Of a DNA stretch of 64,000 bases, positions 45,828 to 56,357 are shown in pieces. Source of the DNA: Lumbricus terrestris (Eukaryota > Annelida > Clitellata > Crassiclitellata > Lumbricidae); contig OX457036.1 of NCBI GenBank assembly GCA_949752735.1, positions 90,215,687 to 90,279,686 of the forward strand. The letters run 5' to 3'. Below the pieces are notes generated by a model. It was not told where the DNA came from, did no database searches, and saw only the letters and a list, made by a program, of their open reading frames with translations. Positions within the stretch are counted from its first letter, which is position 1. The number at the start of each line of letters is the position of its first letter. Made by a program: the position numbers and the translations under genes.

Positions 45828-48800
45828 ATGTCTCATCTGTCGCAGTCTAGCAGTTTATCTCCTGAGGATGCCAGTGGTACAGAGGAGGAGAAGTCATCTC
45901 CTGTGGATCTTTGCCATTTGGATGACGTGGATACGGAGGCGATTGATGTGAGCAAATCCCCCGTTGCCATGGTGACTTCTGTTCCTAGCAGTTCTGGCAG
46001 CAGGTGCTATCGCTGCCGAATCTGCGGTGAGGTAAAGCAGAATCATCATGGCATTGGTTCTTGCTTTATTTCGATTCTTTATTCTGAGACGTTCATCTAA
46101 GACCTTCTGTGTTGTATACCTATGCCCTAATGTTGTGTATTTGTTCTCTTACTTATGTAAGTATGTCTCCACATCTATGTATAATTAGCAAAGGTATAAT
46201 TAGCAAAGGTATAATTAGCAAAGGTATACTTGCATACTTACTTTCTATGAATATAAATCTATAAATATGATGTGATACTTAAAATGCTCTCATGCTTTGA
46301 AACAAGATTGTGTTATTGTTGTGGGTCGTTTCCTGATGCATGACTAAATCAAGGACCTGTAATAGGTAGACACATGTGTGTTATATCAGAATTCATGTCA
46401 TAACATCTGGATCTGGATCCAGTTTGAATCTGGATCTGGTTTGTGTCTTTAAATGCGCCAAATATTAAAATTGAGATCGTATGCACACAATTGGTGTACT
46501 CACTGTACTGCTTGGCCAGGCCCGACCCTAAGATGTGCGGGGCCCAAGCCAGTTTGATCCGGTTCCCAAACAAACATTTGCAAGTTGACTTCCTGCCAAT
46601 ACGGTATTGTCAATACCATATGACTTGTTAAAAAACGCCAAGGTGAAAACAGTTGGTTAGCAAACACAAAATTCAAATCAGGATCTCAAAATTTTTTAGA
46701 ATTTACCATGAACCAGATTTGCATTTCACTTATTAATAATTTGAATATCTGACCACCGAAGAAGTATGATAATAAAAGGAGAATTGCTGGGAGGGTTGGG
46801 GTTCAGCCCCTCCTAGTCTTTGAAGTAAAAAATATACGGGAATTTTTAAGATTTCTCAGTTTTAACGTCAAGTTGCCATGTGGAAAGACTTGCGCCTATA
46901 AGTCTAGATCACGCGGGTGATGTCAAACCACGAACTTCTATTTAAAATGTTGAAGAGACAACCTGCAGAGTTTAATTGAACCTATAGTTACCATGTATTA
47001 AAACCCATTTTACATATATATATAAACCTAGTTCAACAATAATATTGAGTGTGTTCTATGAAAACTCGAATTCTGCACGCACAACAACAGTTGTAACATG
47101 CTATATCTGCAGACTCGCTATTTCGGAGTCTTTCCAAAATGCCCAATTATATTCACAGGGCAAATTGAATGGAATATTGCTGCTAAGGGATGAAAGCTGT
47201 GAATCTCATCACATGCAATTATAGCCAGCAGCGCGGGCCCTTGAGAGCGCGGGGCTCAAGGCGGCTGCCTCTCTCATCTTACCCTAAGGCTGGGCCTTTG
47301 CTTGGCCACATCTGAGACGTTTCTCTTGAAGTGGCACTATATAAATTCATGACTATGATATGAATTTACGACTACGACCTGTTCTCAACACTGCCACGCA
47401 AAGTTTATATTATCTGTTTCTCACGTTGTGTAGTGCTGTAGTCTTTGTCGTTGTCCAGTTTTCTGTATGATGCTTTTCTGTTGCCCTTCAAGGATTTCAG
47501 CAACAAATCCGCCATGTTTCTACACTTGCATGACAAGCACAGCGCTGCCGACAAGTGCTACAAATGCGAGTCGTGCTACAAGTCATTCCCATCGAGCCAG
47601 CAGTTGACTCAGCACTCACTCGTGCACACAAATGTACGTCGATATCGATGCCAGTACTGCGATAAAGCATTTAAGCAACTGTCGCATGTTCAGCAGCATG
47701 AAAGAATCCACACAGGTTCGTAATTTTTTATTGTATTCTATTGTATTGTAGTTGAAGCAATTTCTACATGTGATCATGCTATGTTGTTAGCAAATAGGTG
47801 TAATTTTTTGGCAATTTCTGATCCAAACAATCCCCAATTGTCTCATTGGGATACCCCTTCTCGGTGGTGATGCTATCATAGGTTGCGGCTGGTCCTGCCT
47901 ATTTTGACTTGCCTTACGACCTGCCAAATATTCTTTGACATATTTTTATTTTCTTTATGTTTAATTTCTTCGACTTGCTGAATTACTCCATGACCCTGAT
48001 GCGACCTGCTGAAGATGTGTGGCTGGCGCAGCAATTGCTGACATTCACCATCTTGGAGAGATTGGAATCCATGATCTCTGTGTTACAAGACAACCATTCT
48101 AGTCAATCATTGTCGGCCCCAAGTCCTTCAGGTTCTCTTGCTAATCAATTGACTATTAGCTAACTGACATGTATGACAACGGTATGCAGTACTGTTAGAC
48201 GGAGGCACCTGGTGCTGCTTGGCACATTGCTCGAATGCCAGCAGACTCAGATTCTAGACAGGCACTGCTGGCACAGGCTTTGCCTTTCTTTAAGTGCCTT
48301 AGAGTAAGACTTAGATCTACCTGACTCAGGATGACAAGTGAAGACTGGGCTGGGCATAGATCTGAACATGGCCATAACTGTGGCTGAGGATCGGACATGT
48401 TTGAGAAATTTAGTAAACTCTTTGTGCAAAGCTCCCATTGGTGGAGTAGGCAACGAATGATGATGACGACGATGATAACTGACAGGTAAATTTTCATATC
48501 AAGTATGAAAGTTGTTACTTAAAGTGAATAGCTGTTATGCTTTATTGACAGGTGAGTTACCATACCACTGCCCCATATCATCGTGCGAGAGATCGTTTCG
48601 ACAACTGTCGAGTATGAAGCAACATCTAAAAGGTCACTGTCAGCCAATTAATCCATCCAACTTCTTATCTGCATTGTCACCTTCGCCATTCTTCGAAGCT
48701 GGCACATCGTTATCGCCTAAGGTATGTTGTCCTTTAATGGAAAACTAGAAATAGTGACCAAGTCTTGCTTTTTATTCTTGCTCATCTCGTATTTTTCCTA

Positions 48801-50222
48801 TGACCTTTAATCTGTGCGAGTGTAGTAAGATATAATGTATTCAAATCTATAGATCTAAATAATGGGAAGTTCTAAGTGTGCTGTGTGTTTAATAGATGAG
48901 AATAGAAATTAAATTGTTTTTAATGCCTGCTCCTCTGACAGTTTTCAAGAGGTCAGTTGCTGAGGGTGACTGGCAAATGAACATCATAAGCTGAGGCTAA
49001 GCAAATGAAGTTGCCAGCCATGGCGGCCTATCAACACTGGCTTTATGCATTGTACTTAGTTAAGACTTGTATCACCATGACATTGAGCTTTGTAAGGAGG
49101 GCATTATAAAATTTCAGTTGTATTGTATGACAGGAGTCGCAGGACTTCTATGTATTCGACACTCTCTTGCTTTCATTTGCTATAAAAATGGCTTTGAATT
49201 TCATTAGCATGTGTTTTTACCATTTCTAATTTCTATTGAACTCCAGCTTTATTTTGAATCTTAAATAATAAACTTTATGGAATGTTTTTGTGCAGAACTG
49301 TTTATTGATACATATTTGTGTATTTCTCCATTTTTTCTTAAGGGATGATATGTGCCTCAGGCATCTAATGAAAATAATAGCTCTATTTATAGTCTAGTAT
49401 GTCCATGCCAGTCCCAAGCATGGATAAAGGAGGAGGTTGACAGTAGTTATTTTTGTTATGACTGCGTGTGGTTAAACAGTGACTAACTAAGATATCAATA
49501 AAACCTAAAAATCCAGACAAAATGCTGTTTTAGTTTTCTGCCCTGTAATTTTATCATCCTGAAAGATCTTGTGGACTTTGAATAAAGAGGTAGGGAGATG
49601 GTTGAGTGGTTATATGCTGACACAAAGGTTACAATTATGTGGGTTCGAAACCCACTAGCCCCATGAGGTTGACTTGGCCTTCAACTCCCTAAAGGTGACT
49701 GTAAAATGAGCAATAGAAGAGATAGACACCTTGCAGACTGCCATAAGTTAAATTCAACTTCTGTTATCCTTCCTATCACCTGTTACTACTATATCATGTA
49801 ATCTTACTGCGTACTTGTTAGTTTGAATTAGTAAGTGAATAATATTTATTTTATCAATTTGGCAAAACTATGTATTGGTATTATTGAATTTTTAGTTTAC
49901 CGGTGACATGGGGATTCTACAAGAAGAAGATTCACCACACACAGCAACATCTATGAAACACGAAGCACCTGACAGTAGCTGCGGCTCTTCATCAGCGAGT
50001 TTAGCAGCAGCATACTCCAGTGAGTCGGAAAACCTGGTTGAGTCGAGCCACGCGAGGGAAGAGGAACGGGAAATGCCGGTGAAGAGGAAGAAGCAGGAGA
50101 CGGAAGAGGCTGGCTCCGTTACTCCTCTCTACCAACAGTCGCTCATTGATCTGAGCAGCAAACTGGGAGAAATCAAGCGTAAACAGCGTAGATTGCGTCT
50201 GCAGGCGACCATCTTGCCCTGA
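45828..50222 (+). CDS. Four-finger C2H2 zinc-finger protein, four exons
   Basis: Likely nuclear DNA-binding protein. Exons 45828-46031, 47493-47715, 48552-48721 and 49896-50222 total 924 bases, 307 residues, with GT-AG sites and matching phases. The first finger is split by intron 1: CRICGE at the end of exon 1 joins DFSNKSAMFLHLHDKH of exon 2, giving a perfect C-x2-C-x12-H-x4-H. Fingers 2 and 3 are in exon 2 (YKCESCYKSF.., YRCQYCDKAF..). Finger 4 is in exon 3 with a C-x4-C spacing (CPISSC) and a linker formed across intron 2 (HTGELPYHC). The N-terminus is acidic and Ser-rich. The C-terminus is acidic, then basic (KRKKQE at about residues 260-265), and ends with a helical KLGEIKRKQRRLRLQ stretch. 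FKQLSHVQQHERIHTG recalls rotund/ZNF362-type proteins, but I do not assign orthology. An AG at 45727-45728 may be the 3' end of a 5' UTR intron. Confidence 0.85.
46517..47298. mobile_element. hAT-like element in intron 1 of the C2H2 gene, TSD TGCTTGGC
   Basis: Left end CAGGCCCGACCCTAAGATG; right end on the other strand AAGGCCCAGCCTTAGGGTAAG. A perfect 8-bp repeat, TGCTTGGC, lies at 46509-46516 and 47299-47306. No transposase. It splits no exon, but lies between the two halves of the first zinc finger. Confidence 0.8.
47307..47375. mobile_element. Possible LINE 3' tail
   Basis: CTTGAAGTGGCACTATATAAATTCATG resembles the end of the LINE copies at 54385-54410 and 61134-61160 (GCGCTATATAAATTCTTG). 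Only the tail is visible. Confidence 0.4.
48722..49587. other. Intron 3 of the C2H2 gene, mostly without features
   Basis: Contains a segment at 49400-49440 related by inversion to 9060-9130. In intron 2 (48195-48480) another segment ends in GATGATGACGACGATGAT, possibly a retroposon tail. Confidence 0.35.
49588..49846 (+). mobile_element. tRNA-derived SINE, about 260 bp, in intron 3 of the C2H2 gene
   Basis: Head TGGTTGAGTGGTTATATGC (A-box-like) and GTGGGTTCGAAACCC (B-box-like), then a body beginning CTTGGCCTTCAACTCCCT. The body is shared with the truncated copy at 60438-60641 (GCCTTCCACTCCCTATGGGG). Confidence 0.7.
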
Positions 50223-53200
50223 CTCTGTCGTCAATGTAGTATGATTGATGAAGGTGTGACCAACAATGACAGGGCCTGCTCTGGTCTGAGTAAAACCAGG
50301 ACTTGATGACCGCTTGGTTCACATTCGAACTTCATTGGACGATGATGTCCCACACAATTCCTTATTCAACTACTTTTCAGTTGAATCTTGGACGGTGTAT
50401 ACTGTATTTGTATTTCAATTTCGACGGCGTGTGATTTCATCGCACAGTTATAGATCAGTTAGACAGTGGAATACGTAGCGTCTATGACTGGATCTTGAAA
50501 ACAGTAGAATATCGCTTTGATGTGGGTTAGTAATCCCTTGCAACTTCAGCTTGCAATGAATTTGTGCAAAAAGAATACTTCTGATAAATTATGACATTTG
50601 TTTATGATGTGAAGTTAACAATAATTGTGACTTGAGGATAATTTAATTTTTTATGTTGTTGGACTGCTGTAATCCCATCTGTGCTTCAGTTAAAATATCT
50701 GTTTTATCGTAATCTCCAAATTTCTAAAACTCCACTCGCAAGCCAAGTGCAGGGCACCAGATTATTCACAGCCTGTACTCTGCCTACAACTGCCAACAGA
50801 GGATTGTACTAAATCATAGGTGTAAACTTTTAAAGGTGGGCCAGTGTGCTGATTGCTGAAGGGACTTGAACAAACGGAGTATGGATCGGTGAGGGCTTTG
50901 TCCCAGAAATTTCTTTTGCAAAACTAAATCTTAAATGGTGCTTTTTCAAAGCGTACTTGCAGTCAAATTAGGTTTTTCAAATCTTTTATCTTCATTATCA
51001 GTCACAAACTGTGACAAACATCACATAAAACTCATTAAGCTTTATAATTTACTAATTTGAAATCTTATTTTCAAACTGTGTAGTCTTTTGTCAAGGTTTC
51101 ACAGACTTGAAGATATCAAATAAATAGGCGAGATTCCTGTGGTATGCTCGAGAAAGGATTGCAGTTACTGAGAAACTTTTCAGTTACTAACTTAAAATAT
51201 AACCTTTGTTAGTGTCACACTCTTGTTTCCACACGTACTGTAGTGTGTATTTTGTGCCATATGTTTTATATTGGTACGTGTTATCTTGTAAGAAATTGTG
51301 CGGTGTGCCTGAAACACGTTGCGAGATATCATTGAATTGTGCAATCACTGAAAAATGACAGAATGTCGAGAAGTGCAAGCTTCTGGTTACTTTGGTACTA
51401 ATAACATGTGCATAAAGTTTTACTTATATAGCGTTGTCACTTAAAGCAGCATACAGTGAATGGTAGCAATTGTAATACAATCTTTAAACTGTGAATAGGC
51501 TGTAAAACTTGCTTCCTAGATAGATTTACTGTACTGATCATGTAAACTTAGCTGGTTTTTGCGAGTTTTGAGAAGTTGCCTCACAGCACAAGGCAGTGAA
51601 ATCGACAATTTGTTATAAATAATCAATGCGCTTTATGTAGTCAGCAGAACAATACCATTTTGTTGTCATACAGTAGTACCTGTTAAGTTATGTTTTAATT
51701 TTTTTATTTCATACATTAATTATTTTTAATAATTCTTAGACAGATACAGCTGTGTATTTTAATAAAGTTATCGTTAGGTTGATAGAAATGTCTGGGTTGA
51801 AACACTGAAGGCTTGGAGGATTTTGTCGCCAAAAGTATTGTCGATTAATTTCCTGCCCAATGAAGAAAGGGTGTGATGGGATTGCTAAGGAATGGTTCTT
51901 TTGCAGTACGTAGATTAGAAGTTTGCATTCATAACCTGTCCGGTGTGATTGTATTGTATTGTTGTATTGTGTTGTATATGACTGTTTATAAAGCGCTTCT
52001 GTCAACAAAAGCCTTGCAGAAGTGCTCTCAGTGCCATCGACCCCAAGAGAAAAGGCAGCAGGATTTGAGGTGAGAGAAAGATCAGGAATGACGGAGAGAA
52101 AGGCGGAGTGAACTGATGGTGGAAATTAGATGGATGGATGGATCCGATTTGACCAGGGTCTATGACAACAGAGGCCGTTACCCTGGACAGAAATTTGCTC
52201 GGCGTTTTACAGCACTTATTCATTCCGTAGAGAAGGACCTATCTAGGCAAAGCAGATCTGGATTGAGCCATGGCAGGCTTGACGTGGGAACAAAGAGGTC
52301 TAGCCGATCAGAGGATCTAAGGGAGGCAGGGAAGTGGCAGAGGGGACGAACCATGAGATCACAAAGATACTTTGGAGCAAGACCCAATTTGGAATTAAGA
52401 ACCAATAAAAGGACTTTGAATTGTATATGCGCTGAGAGAAAGAGAGAGAGAGAGGGAGCGAGTGAAGTTGTTCTGTCATGAATGTAGAGATGTGGGAGAA
52501 TCGAGGAAGACGGGCTATCAGTCTAGCAGTCGCTGATGATTCTGTGTTTGCTGAATTGTTTCAGTATTTCTGATCGTACAAACAAGTTGTCTAATCACAA
52601 GCTATTTAATGTCGACTCTGAGCATGGTATTTGTACTATCATGTCTGTTAGTTGGGCTCTTTGCATCGTAGACCTTGATTTCTGATTACTTTTAAAATGG
52701 AAATTGTTGCGATACGTAGGATTGTTTTGAGTGATACAAATTGTGATAATTTTCATATTTACTACAACAAATTTTCAATCTATTAACAAACATGGCCGAG
52801 GTTTAGACAATTTCAAAGACGAGGCTGAAAATAGGAAGGATACGTCTATGGTAAATGTACTGAATTCATAGTGCTTGATTGATGTATCAAAACTCCAAAC
52901 ATCTAGAATGAATATCATTTTCTGTTTGAACTGTAGAGATTTCTTTGAATCTAAAGTCATGAACAAATAATATTTAATCGATTTTCGAGCAGATCTGTAG
53001 TCAACATTCGTTTGTTTGTCTTTGTGTTTTGAGGTTTTTGTGTATTACATTTATCAATAAAGGTTATTTTCTATTGGAGCGTCGCTTTAAATTTTTAACG
53101 AATGATGGTAGGCAGATGTTTCTTGACTGCTGGTCCCCTATTGGAACTTGTATATTTCATGAAACCCTGTGTACAAGTAAGCTCTTCTCCCCTCCCCTAC

Positions 53201-53782
53201 TGCCTTACAAAAGTTGATTAGCTGAAAATCATCTATAAAGCATTTATTTTGGTTAAACATCAACGGCATTGGCAGGAATGAGTGGGAAGACGTGCTGGGA
53301 GCTACGAATAGCTAGCTACCTTTAAGTCACATTTGACCATTTGTAAACTCGTTTCACACCAATAGTGTGAACGGATTATCAACCGTTCATGCTAGTTAAA
53401 ATTTGTTAACTTATGGTTTGCTGTTTAGATTTGAACAGAATTTAATCATAATGTGATCAAATGCTATCAGATGACTGAAGGATCTTCTAATTCTGGTTCT
53501 CCAACCTTAGGCAGGTTCGAATGCAAAATGTTGCCACTCCATCCTCCGCTGCGCCTTCTTGAGTTTTTAGTAACTGTCCTCCATCATCAAGTAGGATAAT
53601 GCATACTTATAAATAGGCTACTTTAGACGTACGTCATAATTAGGGATATATTTTGCAAACGTACATTTTATCAAGACCCCTGCCATACTCTGCCTATATC
53701 CGGTTACCCTCCCTGCATCCGTAATATATGGACAGTTCCTTATGGAATTTCATGGTGCACAGGCTGTAGTTTCTCAAAACAT
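50223..53782. other. 3' UTR and intergenic region
   Basis: Downstream of the C2H2 gene. Candidate AATAAA signals lie at 51119-51124 and 51761-51766. 50697-50815 is a fragment related to 42066-42180. Near 51950-51995 a TATTGTATTG run followed by GTTTATAAAGCGC is the inverted equivalent of the LINE tail at 56235-56272. The 121-codon ORF at 52116-52481, Arg-rich and ending near a GA-rich run (52437-52456), has no recognisable domain and may be repeat-derived. Confidence 0.4.
50697..50815. repeat. Dispersed repeat fragment, pair of 42066-42180
   Basis: Both segments carry ATCTCCAAA, then AAGTGNAGNGCACCAG, then TATTCACA in the same order and orientation. Class unknown. Confidence 0.55.
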
Positions 53783-54421
53783 GTCAATCAGCTGACTCGT
53801 GGCTGTTACTACCAAATTCGTCAGCTACGGGTCATCTCTCGCTCCCTATCAGAGGATTCTGCTGCTACTCTTGTTCATGCTTTTGTCACCAGCCGCTTGG
53901 ACTACTGTTGCTCTATTCTTGTCGGTTTGCCTCAATTATTGATATCCCGACTTGACCGTGTTCTTCGGTCTGCAGCCCGGCTAATTGGGCGAATCCCTAA
54001 ATATGCATCTGTTTCATCATACATGCGTGATACTCTACACTGGCTCCCTATCTCACAGCGCATCGAGTACAGAATTGCTTCACTGGTTTGGCGTTGTCTC
54101 CTTGGCTGTGCTCCGACTTATCTTGTTGAGCTCTGCCGTCCAGTATCTGTTGTCCTGGCTCGCCGAGCCCTTCGCTCTGCCTCTAGTGGGAAGCTTTTGG
54201 TCCCACGTGTTGAAACCTCAACCTGTCAGCGTCGTGCTTTCTCAGTTGTAGGTCCATCTGTCTGGAATAGTCTCCCGTTGCAGGTGCGCCTGCTACCAAG
54301 GATTGACTCATCAGTCTTCTACAAGCTCCTTAAAACTTTTTTGTTTCACCGTGGTTGGATTGGGAGCGCTTCTGAGTGGATTTCTTGAAGAGGCGCTATA
54401 TAAATTCTTGAAATGAATGAA
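53783..54421 (+). mobile_element. LINE 3' fragment (L2/CR1-like reverse transcriptase end)
   Basis: The frame is open from at least 53783 to the stop at 54388, about 200 codons. It reads the thumb and C-terminal part of a non-LTR reverse transcriptase: SRLDYCCSILVGLP, RLDRVLRSAARLI, LHWLPISQRIEYR, RAFSVVGPSVWNSLP, and a final KLLKTFLF. The catalytic core lies upstream and is absent, so the copy is 5' truncated, with a tail of GAATGAATGAATGA at 54409-54427. The intact frame suggests a fairly young insertion. A degenerate relative lies at 60852-61172. Confidence 0.85.
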
Positions 54422-54427
54422 TGAATG

Positions 54428-56054
54428 ACAAGGTTTAAACCACAAGTGATGGGACTGGCCATACACTACGTAATAAAATTGTTTAAAGTTTCAAGTTAAT
54501 TACAGATACAGCGGAGCCATGCAGCGCGACTGTCTGTAGTTCATAATAGGACCCGTATTCCGCGCGGTGGCCGAGATACAGATCACTTATTATTAGGCTT
54601 AGGCTTAGATAAGCTTGCTCAGAAAATTAATATAGGTATGCGAGCCAGCTTCATCCAGCACAGAAACATATCGTCACGATAGGCCTATAGTTCTATGTGG
54701 TATAGCCGAAGAAGTCGCCCATGCATGACGCAACAGCTGCTTTCATGTTACACTGATTGAACCATTAAATTCAAGGAGTATGACAAGAACAACTGAATTA
54801 GTGAAGTATGTCATGTAGCGCAATTAAAAACTACGGCGCTATATGATTATCGTATCGCCATGCGCCGGTTTTATTCGGACGTCATTCGCTGACACGTTGC
54901 TCAGATTCACGCATTTACTGTGGTCGTTATGGGTGCGATTAACGACCAATTAAACAATTATTTCCAAAGATTGATAAAAAATATGACTGCAAATATAAAT
55001 GCTATGGCGTATGTGTACCGTTTTTAAAGTCTTTTTAAAGTTTTTAAAGTCTTAAATATAAGTTTGACTTACGATAATGCATTTATGAAAGTCTGACAGA
55101 TTTATTTTAATTTGGGCTATAATTATTTGGATTTGTGTGCGGACTACAATGTCAGGAGATCCGTCATGTGTTTACAAATGATGTAAACGTACAGAGTTCC
55201 TACAGAAAAGTTTCAATAATAATTTGTCTGTTAGAGCGTTCTTTTTAAATTTCCTTGGTTTATTCTATTTTATTCTTTGTACGCAAGGTGAGCAGTTGTT
55301 GAGCTCGGATTGAATTCAGCGCGAAAGGTTTCACTCAAAACTGAACTCTCACCTCAAGATCCACCGTCCAATTCTCGACCTAAACGACACCCACCACAGT
55401 ACCATTAGTCTGCTAGAAATAGTGTGAACCTTGGAAAAATATTCTGACAAGCAAAAATTCTATATCGTTACAACCGGAAGACTATGTGTATTATACTATA
55501 ATACAGGGCCGTTAATCTGTTTCTAGATGTGGTGATGGGAATTTCCCTTTCGGAATTGTGCGTAGTAGGCCTTTACCTACCTCCCTCACGGAGTACACCA
55601 TTGAGTTCAGTGACACCCTAGGTCTAATTAAGGTTAAAATGGTTGGTTCGCACTAATGGAAATATAGCCTTTTATGTTCGAATTAGGCCTACATGTAAAC
55701 AACACAACTAGGGTTCTATTACCAAACCAAAACAGTTGAAAGCATTGGACTTATTTAGTCACTTATTTTTTCTTCATTTTGATTTCCTGCATCCGAATGG
55801 GTTAGTAACTTAGTAGGCCTATGCATCTACCTATAGCAACTCATTTGCAGGTCCTACTGTAAATTTAGCTGTTTCAAGCTGCATATGTTTGATCATCAAC
55901 TTACAAACAACAAATCGGTATACTCTTCTAAAATGCGTTGACAAGGGTTTAAGACATGTGTAAAAGTTGATTGAACCTCAGTCATTTATAGAGATATATA
56001 GCTTAAAGTGGATAAAACCAACTTTGATTATACATTACTTCCTACATGTATAGG
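54428..56054. other. Upstream region of the nucleobindin gene
   Basis: No coding ORF. It should include the promoter and a non-coding first exon, since the first coding exon begins directly after a splice acceptor; CAAGGTGAGC near 55285 is a possible donor for that exon. TAGGCCTA-type palindromes recur at 54684, 55685 and 55813. Confidence 0.35.
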
Positions 56055-56275
56055 ATATAGTCTACAACTCAACAATACTTTTTCATATCGTTTTGTTGTT
56101 TTTGCCTTCCCTTGCCTATCAATTTTGTTATTGGTGTTCTTGGTGTCATTATTCCTTATTTCTCTTGCTTCAAATCCTGCATTTTCTCTCGTGGCCGATT
56201 GCACTGGGAGGCACTTCTGAAAGACTTGCTGAGAGAGGCGCTTTATAAATGGTCATATACAATACAATACGAAGG
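56055..56275 (+). mobile_element. Degenerate LINE 3' tail
   Basis: The stretch ends GCGCTTTATAAATGGTCAT followed by ATACAATACAATACG, like other LINE 3' ends in the window, but the upstream frame is too decayed to identify a domain. It ends about 80 bases before the nucleobindin coding start. Confidence 0.45.
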
Positions 56276-56357
56276 TTCTTGTGTCATTGATAATTTTGGT
56301 GGAATCTGGATGTATTTATTTGTCTAGTTGCTGAATGATTCCTCTGTTCTTTTGTAG

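Noticed and set aside
53897..54388. A 163-aa host gene
   Set aside because: The peptide is the C-terminal part of a non-LTR reverse transcriptase with a microsatellite tail, and a second decayed copy is present.
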